64,000 bases of DNA from an uncultured Paracoccaceae bacterium (GCA_947498645.1 CANMKS010000003.1:1-64000), one strand, 5' to 3'. Positions 17,274 to 25,435 are shown, counted from the stretch's first letter. Notes: generated by a model not told the origin, from the sequence alone. Numbers and translations are program-made.

Positions 17274-17323
17274 AGATTTATCCTTCGAGGGAGCCGGGGG
17301 CGATTGGGAAGTTTGGGAGCGGC

Positions 17324-17542
17324 CTAAGACCGCCGAGTTTTGCGCGTAGCTTTGGCCGTGGTTTCTGGTGGTGTGTTCGCTTCTCGTTCGAGGCGTGCGT
17401 TGCGAAGTCGGGTAATTTTAGCTTGTCGTTCTTCCGCATCTTCATCAACCATCTTCCTGACAATACGCGTCGTCTTGTCCATTGGGGTCTCAGGTTTAGC
17501 GTCATATGCTTTAAACACGTTCTCTTTTGTGAGCTTCGCCAT
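17324..17542 (-). CDS. Small basic protein, conserved in Rhodobacteraceae
   Basis: 72 residues starting MAKLTKENVFKAYDAKPETP, with a central charged helix (VDEDAEERQAKITRLRNARL) and a Lys/Arg/Thr-rich tail. I have seen similar short proteins in roseobacters, without a function. AGGGAA precedes the ATG. No domain can be named. Confidence 0.6.
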   Translation of the reverse strand: MAKLTKENVFKAYDAKPETPMDKTTRIVRKMVDEDAEERQAKITRLRNARLEREANTPPETTAKATRKTRRS

Positions 17543-17594
17543 TTGTCAGTTTCCCTTTTTGTGATTTGAGGTTGGTTCGTCTAGGCGAGGTTTT

Positions 17595-18716
17595 TCAAAC
17601 CAGCATAAGGTGTTCGGACTTGCCCTGGATTTGTCGTGGTTGTTTTGCAGGCAGATCATAGAGTAGTTTCACGTCTATGTCGGGCGCGGCCATTGCATGC
17701 ATCAGTGCCTTATAGTTCATCTGAAACCTCAGTTCGGAACCCGTTTTCAGCGTGCATCGGTTCACCCCAATGACGAGATGATCGCTGGTTGCACCGATCA
17801 ATGTGCTTCCCACAGGTAACGAAAGCCCCGAAATGTCCGTGTCCTGATGCCCTATCGCGAGGATAATGCGCGTGGACATACCACTTGAGGGTGCAATGCG
17901 AAGTCTTGCCAAGGCTGGATCAATCATGGCGATAGGGAAAGGCGCAGGTTTTGCACCCGTCTCAATAACTTCGGCGCAAAGCGTGAAGGCATCCGTGTGC
18001 ATCCCGCCGATCTGGTCGCCGGAAATTGGGTCAACGCCCAGAAGTATGGCCTCCCCCAGTCTTAGGTCGTTGATGCGGCCAGTGGTTCGTTCTCCAAGCG
18101 CCCATGGCAAGTTTGCCGAGTTACCACCGGACACGGTTTTCAGGAGTGGGCCACACACACCCTCAACTTCGTTCGCGAGGTGGCAAAGAGAGGCCATTTG
18201 AGACGCAGTGGGGGCGATCCCGCTCAGACAGGCAAAGTTTGCGCCAATGCCTTTCAGCGCCACCCCTTGCATCGTCATAACTTCCTGCGCAACTTCAGCC
18301 ACGTTCTCGGGGGAAATACCTTCGCGTCCATCGCCCATCTCGCCCATCAGTATGATACCGTGAACCACATCTTTGCGGATGGCGGCAGACGCCAAGGCCG
18401 CAATGACAGCAATCTCTGTGTTATAGCTCGCTTCACATAATTGAACGACCTCATCGGCCTGACTTAACATCGGCGTCCGGATCAAAGTGACTGGGCTTGT
18501 GATACCTGCTTGGCGTAGCCTCTGCACATTATTGATACGCGCATCCGCAAGCGCCACAGCGCCGCCATCCAGCATGGCTTGGGCGATGGCAGGTTGCCCG
18601 CAAACAGCCTTGGTCACGCCTGTGACGCCGATCCCACGTGGGCCCAAACGCCCAACAATTGTCTGCGTGTTGCGCCGTATCTTGCTCAGATCCACTTCTA
18701 TGCGTGGGCAGCTCAT
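17595..18716 (-). CDS. PLP-dependent alanine/ornithine racemase family protein
   Basis: 373 residues. The fold is the alanine-racemase-like TIM barrel (fold III PLP enzymes). The PLP lysine lies near the N-terminus in GVTGVTKAVCG; GGNSANLPWALGE and RLGEAILLG are typical of the alanine/ornithine racemase subfamily (Orr-like). Its start overlaps the stop of the DUF1611 gene by 4 bp (ATGA), so the two are coupled. Given the partner (DgcN-like), a role in interconverting or channelling D-amino acids is likely; the exact amino acid is not deducible. Confidence 0.85.
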   Translation of the reverse strand: MSCPRIEVDLSKIRRNTQTIVGRLGPRGIGVTGVTKAVCGQPAIAQAMLDGGAVALADARINNVQRLRQAGITSPVTLIRTPMLSQADEVVQLCEASYNTEIAVIAALASAAIRKDVVHGIILMGEMGDGREGISPENVAEVAQEVMTMQGVALKGIGANFACLSGIAPTASQMASLCHLANEVEGVCGPLLKTVSGGNSANLPWALGERTTGRINDLRLGEAILLGVDPISGDQIGGMHTDAFTLCAEVIETGAKPAPFPIAMIDPALARLRIAPSSGMSTRIILAIGHQDTDISGLSLPVGSTLIGATSDHLVIGVNRCTLKTGSELRFQMNYKALMHAMAAPDIDVKLLYDLPAKQPRQIQGKSEHLMLV

Positions 18717-19912
18717 ATCGCGGCCATGATTGGCCTTTGCGTCAAACCGGGATATGCGGCGACCACCATCGCAAGCAAATGTGCAGCCGGTCGGGCCAAC
18801 GCATCGGTTACAGGCAACCCGAGCTTCTGCGATTGTGCCGTGATGGTTTCGGAAATTTCGACGTCAGACATCGCCTCGTGATTGAGCGTGACACCGATGA
18901 CCTTTGTATCTGCAAAGGCCTCGATCAGGGCGATCTCACTTGACACTGTGGGCATCGGCATATTGGGAAAGTCGCAGCGATGTGCACGTTTGGGCGCGTG
19001 CTGAAGGATGACAGCATCTGGCTGGCTACCACGCAGGATAAAGGCCGATGTGCAAAACGCGGGGTGGCTTAACGCGCCCTGGCCTTCGATCAAAATGATA
19101 TCGGGTTGTTCGGTTTCAGAGGCCGCAACAATCGCGCCTTCAAGCTCGCCACAACAGAACTGGGGCGGCACGGCATCCATTGCGATACCGTATTTGGCGC
19201 CCTGCATCAGGCCGGTCTGGCCCGTGCCAACAAGCACTGTCTTGATGCCCTTTGCATTCAGTGCCCGGGCCAAAACGGTCGCCGTTGTCCGCTTGCCAAT
19301 GGCGCAATCCGTCCCGAGAACTGCAATGCGCAGAGCTTTGACATCACTGACACTGCCATCGAACAGGCGCATGTCTTTGCTGGGTTTCGGCTTGCGGATG
19401 TCCCGGATCGTGACATTCTGTTCGGATGCGGCGGTGGCTATCTCATGGTCGTCGCTCAGATACTCATGCAGGCCGCTCACGATATTCATGCCAAGCTTGA
19501 TCGCTTGGAGAACAACGCTTCGATCCGCAGGTGAGAGCCGCCCTGTTGAAGGGGCCATCCCATAGATCAACGTATCGGGAAGAGCGGATTCATGGGCAAC
19601 TGCTGTGTCCAGATCACCAAAGATTGGGATTTGGTTTGTTGCATCGTCGAGAACAGATCCGCTGTCTTGTCCGCTATAGGTGCTGTCGATGACAGAAAGG
19701 ATGCGATACGCTTGCGAGTGGCGGACTAGGCCGTTCGCAGTCTTGCCATCGATTTGCGCGAAGTTCCCCTCGCAATAGACGACTGCCGATGGTGGCGCTG
19801 TGACCCGCGTGATTGAGGCCGCATGTTTGGGTTCGCTGTGGGTCATTGGTGGCGCTTGCGCGCCTCTGACGGGACGACGGATGGTGTCGACAGTTTCAGA
19901 TTTGATTTCCAT
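18713..19912 (-). CDS. DUF1611 family protein (DgcN-like N-acetyltransferase)
   Basis: 399 residues, about 50 longer at the N-terminus than usual. The C-terminal P-loop domain has the Walker-like motif AVLGTDCAIGKRTTA and the family segments GTGQTG, EGQGALSHPA and LQHAPKRAH. DUF1611 proteins include DgcN, reported as an acetyl-CoA-dependent N-acetyltransferase of D-glutamate in marine bacteria. Here the usual partner DgcA (an enolase-superfamily epimerase) is absent and a PLP racemase takes its place. AAGGA precedes the ATG at 19912. Function by homology; substrate inferred. Confidence 0.85.
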   Translation of the reverse strand: MEIKSETVDTIRRPVRGAQAPPMTHSEPKHAASITRVTAPPSAVVYCEGNFAQIDGKTANGLVRHSQAYRILSVIDSTYSGQDSGSVLDDATNQIPIFGDLDTAVAHESALPDTLIYGMAPSTGRLSPADRSVVLQAIKLGMNIVSGLHEYLSDDHEIATAASEQNVTIRDIRKPKPSKDMRLFDGSVSDVKALRIAVLGTDCAIGKRTTATVLARALNAKGIKTVLVGTGQTGLMQGAKYGIAMDAVPPQFCCGELEGAIVAASETEQPDIILIEGQGALSHPAFCTSAFILRGSQPDAVILQHAPKRAHRCDFPNMPMPTVSSEIALIEAFADTKVIGVTLNHEAMSDVEISETITAQSQKLGLPVTDALARPAAHLLAMVVAAYPGLTQRPIMAAI

Positions 19913-19995
19913 TGTAGTTCCTTTTTTGGGTCGGCACGAAGGACAGAACTGTCCTCACCTGCGCATTTTAAAGTCCGTGTTGCCGTGCTTTGCGC

Positions 19996-20835
19996 CTAGT
20001 TGTTAAGCACGCAAAGCCCCTTTGATTTTTGGAAGTTCTTGTCGCATTCCCAGCGATTGCCCGATCTGTCCAAATGGGCGTTTTCGGGAACGTCGATCAA
20101 TTCGCAAGTGTCGCCAGAGGCTTCGTATCCACGTTCACACTTCCACCCTGTTCCGTAAGTTGCGTCGTCAAAATAGGCATTTGCAGGGATCACGATGGCC
20201 TCGCACAGACCGTCCCGTTCAAAGAAGCCGCGCTCACATGTCCACGGGGGCCCGTATCCTGATCCATTCAGATAGGCGTTGGCCGGAACCGCAATGGCAG
20301 TACACTGGTCGCCAGTCGCTTCAAACCCGCGTTCGCACGTCCACATGGAGCTATACGAGGCATCTGCTAAGTACGCATTTGCCGGCACCACGATCTCCTG
20401 GCATGTGTCGTCGACCTTGATGTAGCCGCGCAAACAACGCCAACGTTCGCCTGACGGGTCCAAAAACCCACCCTCGGGCACCTCCACTGCAACACATGCA
20501 GCTTCATCGGTGCTGCGAAACCCATGCAGACATTCCCATCCGGACCCGTATGACCGGTTCGTGTCGTATGCGTTTTGCGGCACAACAACAGCGACGCAGG
20601 CATTTTCGTCTAGTCGGAAGCCAATGTTACATTCCCATCCATCACCGTAACTTTTGGCACTGGCATTCTCAGGCATTGGCTGACCGGCGGTTTGTGCAAA
20701 TGCAGGGAGTGCAAGTAGCAAGACAGCGACAATCAAACCTATAAATAGGACCCCGGCTGTTGGTGTTTCCGCAAGGATTTGGGAAGCGATGGAATGCGGA
20801 CGGCGACGTTCTGTCGATCCTGATCTATGATCCAT
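19996..20835 (-). CDS. Exported protein with seven Trp/Cys tandem repeats
   Basis: 279 residues. A basic N-terminus is followed by one hydrophobic segment (VLFIGLIVAVLLLALPAFA) that ends in a signal-peptidase-like AFA, then seven tandem units of 31-34 residues with the pattern W-x-C-x2-G-[FY]-x5-7-C-x3-[VI]-P-x-N-A. Each unit has two cysteines, suggesting one disulfide per repeat in the periplasm. No ligand or function is known to me. ATG 20835 overlaps the stop of the upstream 117-residue gene by 11 bp. A single unit of the same repeat occurs in the small exported protein at 26922-27173. Confidence 0.75.
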   Translation of the reverse strand: MDHRSGSTERRRPHSIASQILAETPTAGVLFIGLIVAVLLLALPAFAQTAGQPMPENASAKSYGDGWECNIGFRLDENACVAVVVPQNAYDTNRSYGSGWECLHGFRSTDEAACVAVEVPEGGFLDPSGERWRCLRGYIKVDDTCQEIVVPANAYLADASYSSMWTCERGFEATGDQCTAIAVPANAYLNGSGYGPPWTCERGFFERDGLCEAIVIPANAYFDDATYGTGWKCERGYEASGDTCELIDVPENAHLDRSGNRWECDKNFQKSKGLCVLNN

Positions 20836-21178
20836 CCAATTCAAGCCCCGCAAGACACGCATTTGCTAGATCCCGGCTTGGGGCATCAGTGCCCGGCAAC
20901 GTGGCCCAGCCTGTTTCCATCATCGCATTGCGCCGCTGAAAGCTTGAGGCCTCCTGAAGTATCGCCAGCTTTGCGGTGCGTTCTGCATCAGCTTCTGAAA
21001 GGTCTAAACAAACCGGCACCATGGCCAAGGTGACTTGCTCTGCGGCAAAGCTATCAGCTATCTCCTGCGCACCGCCTGAAGTTGTCCAACCGCCCCAGGT
21101 GAAGCCAAGAATAGAGACAGCAACTGCGCCAACTAAGGCTCCGTAGACACCGGGTTTCGTCCATTCGGGAAATGTCAT
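20825..21178 (-). CDS. Small single-TM protein, paralogue of the 25865 gene
   Basis: 117 residues with one membrane segment near the N-terminus (YGALVGAVAVSILGFTWGGW) and a soluble part ending in GWATLPGTDAPSRDLANAC. The protein at 25865-26251 is clearly paralogous: PEW.KPG.YGA, FSWGGW, MVPVCLD and GWA..PGTDAP..D.A.ACLA are shared. Unknown function; I know the family from alphaproteobacteria. It is translationally coupled to the repeat protein gene downstream. Confidence 0.75.
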   Translation of the reverse strand: MTFPEWTKPGVYGALVGAVAVSILGFTWGGWTTSGGAQEIADSFAAEQVTLAMVPVCLDLSEADAERTAKLAILQEASSFQRRNAMMETGWATLPGTDAPSRDLANACLAGLELDGS

Positions 21179-21294
21179 TTTCGATCCTCTGACGGAGAAA
21201 GCGCCGCCGCGCTATTTTTGATTACGTTAGTGTTTGCGGTGGCCTGATCCTGCGCCAGAGCCAACTCCAGGTCGCGGTGATCCACTGCGCGCAG

Positions 21295-21486
21295 CTATGA
21301 CTTTCCTGCGTGCCAATTGATCAACAGATACGTCGCAGTCCGTCGGTATGCCGCAAAGCTGTGGCTCTGCATGACTTCATCATCCGCTAAAACTTGATAC
21401 TCGCCCGCAGGCAATTCATCAGTGTATCCAGCGACCACGAACGGGTAAAGGAATGTCACAACTGACGTGGTCGTGCGCGATGACAT
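21295..21486 (-). CDS. Short LPAGxY-family protein, possibly truncated
   Basis: 63 residues starting MSSRTTTSVVTF, with AAGG 6 bp before the ATG. It shares VTF..PF...GY..ELPAGEY.VL and FAAYRRTATYL with the 104-residue protein at 25554-25868, but ends about 30 residues earlier. It precedes the 20825 gene just as its paralogue precedes the 25865 gene, so the two-gene order is duplicated. Function unknown. Confidence 0.6.
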   Translation of the reverse strand: MSSRTTTSVVTFLYPFVVAGYTDELPAGEYQVLADDEVMQSHSFAAYRRTATYLLINWHAGKS

Positions 21487-21761
21487 CGGCAACCTTCCCA
21501 AACATCAGATCCCTAGTACAGGACGTGACAGCTGAATTTTCATGATGGATGATTGTGGTCCGCTCTGGCAGGCTGATGCGCCTATGCCGCAGAGAACCGC
21601 AACTTTCGTATCTCTCACATAGTCCCTTAGCGTGGGAAATACAACGTTGATGACTCAGGCTACATTTCTGAGACCACCCAGGCCCCAAAAGAGGTTAGGG
21701 TTGGCGAGCACAAAGGCACGTTCTGGATTGGCGAACGGCAAGTGCCGTCCGCCAACTTCGT

Positions 21762-22394
21762 TCAGATGTCGATTCTTTCTGCAATGCTTAACGCATCTTC
21801 CAGCTCGACACCTAAATAACGCACGGTGCTATCGACCTTCGTATGGCCAAGCAGAAGTTGCACAGCGCGAAGGTTGCCCGTCTTGCGGTAAATCTCCGCT
21901 GCTTTGGTTCGGCGAAGCGAATGTGTGCCGTATCCGCTGGGTTCCAGACCAATCGCTGTGACCCAGTCTCGCACAAGTCGACCATATTGACGCGTTGATA
22001 TATGCGGACGATCATGAAAGCGGCTCGGGAACATGAAACGGCAACCGATCATCATGGGTGATCGCACCCATGCGATAACGGTATCTCTTGTGTTCTCAGT
22101 AAGTTCGAACTGAACTGGTTTCTTGGTTTTGCTCTGGATCACCGATACCCGCTCACGAACGCGGTCATCTTTGACCAAATCGGTCACGGCGAGTTTGACC
22201 AGATCACAGCCGCGCAGCTTGCTATCAATTGCAACGTTGAACAGCACAAGGTCGCGGAGGTAGCCCGCAAGTTCGAGCCGGGCACGAATGGCCCAGACTT
22301 GCTTCGGCAACAACGGACGCTTCTGACCGATAATTCGCCCTTTGTTCCAGGCTTTGCGTTTTGGGTTTACGGCAGGAAGTTGGACTCTTGGCAT
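21762..22394 (-). CDS. Site-specific tyrosine recombinase/integrase
   Basis: 210 residues of a compact tyrosine recombinase family common in alphaproteobacteria (landmarks AWNKGRIIGQKRPL, DLVLFNVAIDSKLRGCDLV). The catalytic set is visible: R in SKLRGCDL, H-x-x-R in THSLRRTKAAE, H in LLGHTKVDST and Y in TVRYLGVEL. The start at 22394 (MPRVQLPAVN) is chosen because the upstream extension overlaps unrelated sequence. A truncated groES copy lies directly upstream, suggesting insertion or deletion at that gene. An N-terminal remnant of a close relative is at 2823-2948. Confidence 0.9.
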   Translation of the reverse strand: MPRVQLPAVNPKRKAWNKGRIIGQKRPLLPKQVWAIRARLELAGYLRDLVLFNVAIDSKLRGCDLVKLAVTDLVKDDRVRERVSVIQSKTKKPVQFELTENTRDTVIAWVRSPMMIGCRFMFPSRFHDRPHISTRQYGRLVRDWVTAIGLEPSGYGTHSLRRTKAAEIYRKTGNLRAVQLLLGHTKVDSTVRYLGVELEDALSIAERIDI

Positions 22395-22486
22395 TATATG
22401 CCCTCCAATCCTCCCTCCAAACCCAGACATCAGCACCGCGCTGACCGCACGATTGTACAACCTGAGTGAAGGTCTGCAGCCCGAAA

Positions 22487-22666
22487 TCAATTTGTTGTGC
22501 CGTCTCTGCGCATGTATTTGACGGCACTGAGCCCGACCGCGACGATTTCACCTTCTTGTTGTTTCTCTTTTGCGGTGTCGGGGATGATGAGCCCGCCTGA
22601 GGTCTTCGTGTCGCCTTCGATGCGGCGAACGAGAACCCGGTCGTGGAGTGGTGGAGTGAACGACAC
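22487..22666 (-). pseudogene. Truncated groES (Cpn10) copy
   Basis: The minus strand from GTG 22666, preceded by AAGGAG, encodes [18 protein letters not shown] and IIPDTAKEK up to EIVAVG, which is the N-terminal half of GroES. The rest ([11 protein letters not shown]...) is unrelated and stops after 14 residues, just before the integrase. About 43 of roughly 95 residues remain, so this cannot form a heptamer lid. No groEL follows. It is a broken secondary copy, probably cut when the integrase gene arrived. Confidence 0.85.
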
Positions 22667-22862
22667 GTAAGTGCTCCTTCTTCGGATGTCCAAGGGAGCA
22701 TGGCGGTGTTGGGATGTGCTTTAGCACTCGCTGTACCTCAGTGCCAATGTAATTGAAATGATGGCTCAGCAGGGGTTCTACAATAGCGCTTCAAAGAATG
22801 TCTTTTTTGCTTTCCATGAGTACATATCCATGAATGCTCCCACCCTCTGTTGGAGCTTGACG

Positions 22863-23099
22863 TCACAAACGTCGAACAGAGTTACCGCCAGCAATGATCG
22901 CGTTGATCAAGTCTGCGACGGCTCGGTGCCCTTCCGTTTCGGGGTCGGTCCCGACCGCTTTCTCATGTGTCGCTGCGGCGTCGCGAAGAACCCCCACGAT
23001 CTCGTGCTCCGGCAGCAGTCCGCGATCGTTCAAGGCAAGCAGGAGCGCCTCGCATATCGATAGGGCGGCCTGGCCTGCATGTTCGCTCGCCGTGGACAT
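22863..23099 (-). CDS. Small conserved protein of unknown function
   Basis: 78 residues, helical and acidic: ALSICEALLLALNDRGLLPEHEIVGVL and EGHRAVADLINAI. I recognise this pattern from short hypothetical proteins of rhizobia and relatives. AAGGA stands 8 bp ahead of ATG 23099 (23105 is an alternative). It is divergent from the Crp/Fnr gene at 23250 and may share its control region. Confidence 0.7.
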   Translation of the reverse strand: MSTASEHAGQAALSICEALLLALNDRGLLPEHEIVGVLRDAAATHEKAVGTDPETEGHRAVADLINAIIAGGNSVRRL

Positions 23100-23249
23100 G
23101 CTCATGTTCCTTCTAGTGCATACTCAACCGGGGGAAGTTGAAGTTCAGATTGATCCGTACTTCTCGCAGGAACTTCGCTATGCTGGACTGATCCAGAGCA
23201 GTGTCCAGGCCGATTTCCGCTCTTGGGTCACGACACGCCGGGAGGCCCC

Positions 23250-23984
23250 ATGACATCAGTTAAACACAGCCCTCTGACCCGCAAGCTTTCGGCCTTTGTC
23301 GCTTTGTCTGATGTCGAGCTGGCTGTGCTTGAACGAATGCACCAGCGTCGTCGAACCTTCGTCGCGGGGCGCGATATGGTGCATCAGGGCCAGACAGCTC
23401 AGGCTGCCTATATTCTGTCCTCGGGTTGGGTCTGTTCCTACAAGCTACAGGCCGACGGGACGCGGCAGATTGTGGATTTCCAGGTGCCCGGGGATTTCCT
23501 GGGGTTGCGGAGCGTTCTTTTGCGCACCTCGGACCACAGCTTCGAACCCATCGTGGACATTGAGGCTGCCGAAGTGATGACGAGCGACCTTCTGGAAGCG
23601 TTCGCGCAGACCCCACGCCTGGCGACCGCAATTCTCTGGGCGGCGTCAAGGGACGAGGCGATGGTCGTGGAGCATCTCGTTGGGATTGGTCGGCGTGATG
23701 CGGACGCCCGGATGGCGCACTTCCTGCTGGAGCTGGGATCGAGGCTTGCGCTGGTCGGCATGGGCAGCAAGCAAGGGTTCGACTGCCCGCTGACGCAGTA
23801 TCACCTCGCTGATGCGTTGGGGTTAAGCGCCGTTCATGTGAATCGCGTCCTGCGACAGCTTCGCGAGCACGGGCTGGTGACCTTTCGGGACGGTCATGTA
23901 ACGATTCATGATCATGACCGTCTGGTGGACCTTGCCGAATTCGATCCGACCTATCTGGATCAAATCGGACAGCTCCTAAAATAA
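23250..23984 (+). CDS. Crp/Fnr-family transcriptional regulator
   Basis: 244 residues. The N-terminal cyclic-nucleotide-binding-like barrel (VHQGQTAQAAYILSSGWVC, FQVPGDFLGLRSVL) is followed by a C-terminal winged helix (YHLADALGLSAVHVNRVLRQ). There are no FNR-type N-terminal cysteines, so it does not look like an oxygen-sensing Fe-S FNR. GGAGG at 23241-23245 precedes ATG 23250 and decides the start. It opens a cluster of small stress-type genes and probably regulates some of them. A strong hairpin follows the stop. Confidence 0.92.
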   Translation: MTSVKHSPLTRKLSAFVALSDVELAVLERMHQRRRTFVAGRDMVHQGQTAQAAYILSSGWVCSYKLQADGTRQIVDFQVPGDFLGLRSVLLRTSDHSFEPIVDIEAAEVMTSDLLEAFAQTPRLATAILWAASRDEAMVVEHLVGIGRRDADARMAHFLLELGSRLALVGMGSKQGFDCPLTQYHLADALGLSAVHVNRVLRQLREHGLVTFRDGHVTIHDHDRLVDLAEFDPTYLDQIGQLLK

Positions 23985-23986
23985 GA

Positions 23987-24017
23987 GGGCCGCCCTCCCT
24001 TGTTTGGCAGGCGGCCC
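23987..24017 (+). terminator. Hairpin terminator between convergent genes
   Basis: GGGCCGCC (23987-23994) pairs with GGCGGCCC (24010-24017) across a 15-nt loop. It sits 3 bp after the Crp/Fnr stop and 25 bp before the end of the convergent 24043 gene. There is no long U-run, but the position suits a bidirectional transcript end. Confidence 0.7.
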
Positions 24018-24042
24018 CGGTGATCAGGTCAGGCGCCGAAGG

Positions 24043-24231
24043 TCAGGCGAGGGCGTGGGTCGCCGCGTCGAGTTCCTTGTTGGTCTCGGCGTCGTTCTTC
24101 GCCGTGTTTGCCTTCTCAGCTGCTTGGTAATGCTTCAGCGCCGAATCCTTCTTCGGGCCTGAGGGTGCCTTGTCCCAGGCGGCTTTCACTGACTTCATCT
24201 TGTCGGCTGTCTTTGTCTGTTCGGGTGTCAT
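24043..24231 (-). CDS. Small charged protein, conserved in rhizobia and relatives
   Basis: 62 residues, highly helical and rich in Lys, Ala and Asp: MTPEQTKTADKMKSVKAAWD, ALKHYQAAEKANTAKNDAET, LDAATHALA. I know near-identical short proteins from rhizobia without a function. AAAGGA precedes the ATG at 24231, which excludes the longer upstream frame. A motif shared with two other transcription units of the cluster lies about 165 bp upstream (24394-24408). Confidence 0.75.
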   Translation of the reverse strand: MTPEQTKTADKMKSVKAAWDKAPSGPKKDSALKHYQAAEKANTAKNDAETNKELDAATHALA

Positions 24232-24393
24232 TGGGAATGTCCTTTCTGGACGTTCCGAGAAATAAGAAGCGCGCCGACATGCCGACCTTTTGGGGTTCGG
24301 CACGCCCACACGCTTCTCAGGTACTCGGAAAAAATGCCTTACCAAATATACGGCGGGCACATCTCATCTAGCCGATATCAACGCCCCGCCGCA

Positions 24394-24408
24394 CTGACGC
24401 AGGTTAGT
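24394..24408 (-). promoter_or_regulatory. Shared upstream motif, copy 1
   Basis: Minus strand reads ACTAACCTGCGTCAG, upstream of the 24231 gene. Two close variants lie at 25360-25374 (minus) and 25421-25435 (plus), each upstream of another unit of the same cluster. Confidence 0.45.
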
Positions 24409-24445
24409 CCCGGCGCTTGCGGCAGGTCGAATGACACTGTGGCAC

Positions 24446-24859
24446 TCAGGCTACCATGGTTTGCTGGTGGGAGATCCTTAGCCAGGTGCCGTCATCGTCG
24501 AGGTACGTTGAGGCGCAGAGTGCCTTGTAGATCGGTACGCCGGCTTTCTCCGCCGAGACACGGTAGGTGAGAATGGCGATGTCATGACACCGCATCACGC
24601 GCCGTTCGGCCATGACGACGGAGCGCCAGATGGTGCTCTGCTTTAGATGGGTCCAGATCTGGTCGCCCTGGAGGATACCGGGCGGATAAGGGAAGATCAT
24701 GATGGCGTTGTTTGCTGTTGTCGCCCGCGCGTTGTCCGCCCCACTGGTCCAGAAGTGTTCCTCCATTTCCCAGAGAACGCCCTGTTCGCGCGGTGATAAC
24801 GTGCCGGACTTGTGTGCCGCATGTGCCGGTCTCTTCGCGGTCTCGATTGAAACGGTCAT
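24446..24859 (-). CDS. NTF2-like (SnoaL/DUF4440-type) protein
   Basis: 137 residues of the NTF2-like alpha-beta cone fold. The helix EQGVLWEMEEHFWTSGADNA, the loop IMIFPYPPGILQGDQIW and the strands VVMAERRVMRCHDIAILTYRV and GTWLRISHQQT match small DUF4440-type proteins that act as ligand-binding or isomerase domains. The start at 24859 overlaps the stop of the upstream gene by 4 bp (ATGA). Function unknown; likely a stress-related small protein by context. Confidence 0.75.
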   Translation of the reverse strand: MTVSIETAKRPAHAAHKSGTLSPREQGVLWEMEEHFWTSGADNARATTANNAIMIFPYPPGILQGDQIWTHLKQSTIWRSVVMAERRVMRCHDIAILTYRVSAEKAGVPIYKALCASTYLDDDGTWLRISHQQTMVA

Positions 24860-25287
24860 TCGCCTGACCCCGACCCGCCAACCATAAACATCAGAAACAG
24901 AACAACGATGATCACGAGCACGGCCCAGATCGCGCCGCTTTTGCCGGGGCGGCCATCCGCAACGGTCGAGGAAGCTCGTTTCAGGGTACCTGGCGCCGGG
25001 CCATCCGGGAGCAGTTGGCTCAGGTCCCATGCGACCCTGCCGTGATCGCTTGCGAGCGTGGGAACATCCCGAAATCGAGCAAGCCGTGTTCCCAACCGCG
25101 CTTGCGCTGCGTCGCGCCCCAGCGCGACCAGGTCAGCGGTTTCTTTCCATGGATCGAGGCCGAGCCGCGCGAGCGTGGAGAGGACCGTCACGACATATCC
25201 GTTTCGATCCTCGCCAACGGACGCATAGAGAAACCGATCAAACTCGGGTGGGTGCGGGTTGAGTACATTGGGGTCGGCCATTGTCAT
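24856..25287 (-). CDS. Tail-anchored protein of unknown function
   Basis: 143 residues. The N-terminal soluble domain (HPPEFDRFLYASVGEDRNGYV, STLARLGLDPWKETADLVAL) is a pattern I know from rhizobial hypothetical proteins. A single C-terminal membrane segment (IWAVLVIIVVLFLMFMVGG) ends the chain, so it is probably tail-anchored. AAGGA is 5 bp before ATG 25287; ATG 25281 is possible. It is the first gene of a two-gene unit with the NTF2-like protein, and the shared motif at 25360-25374 lies about 75 bp upstream. Confidence 0.75.
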   Translation of the reverse strand: MTMADPNVLNPHPPEFDRFLYASVGEDRNGYVVTVLSTLARLGLDPWKETADLVALGRDAAQARLGTRLARFRDVPTLASDHGRVAWDLSQLLPDGPAPGTLKRASSTVADGRPGKSGAIWAVLVIIVVLFLMFMVGGSGSGE

Positions 25288-25359
25288 TCCATTCCTTGGT
25301 TGCAGGAACGCAGATCGCCCCTGTTTCCCAAAGGATACGCGTGGGTCGGTCTCCCCGCC

Positions 25360-25374
25360 CTTACACAGGTCAGT
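25360..25374 (-). promoter_or_regulatory. Shared upstream motif, copy 2
   Basis: Minus strand reads ACTGACCTGTGTAAG, about 75 bp upstream of the 25287 gene; 13 of 15 positions match copy 3. Confidence 0.4.
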
Positions 25375-25420
25375 GCGCTCGACTGTGCCCGGCGAGTTCG
25401 CAAAGGTTTTGGTGCCAGGG

Positions 25421-25435
25421 ACTAACCTGTGTCAG
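25421..25435 (+). promoter_or_regulatory. Shared upstream motif, copy 3
   Basis: Plus strand reads ACTAACCTGTGTCAG, about 120 bp upstream of the 25554 gene; 14 of 15 positions match copy 1. Copies 2 and 3 lie back to back in the divergent intergenic region. Confidence 0.45.

Noticed and set aside
22758..23063. Plus-strand frame of about 100 codons
   Set aside because: It is antisense to the conserved 78-residue gene at 22863-23099 and carries no domain.
23101..23249. EcfG-type GGAAC-CGTT promoter upstream of the Crp/Fnr gene
   Set aside because: A GGAAC occurs but no CGTT at the right distance; I could not support a general-stress promoter.
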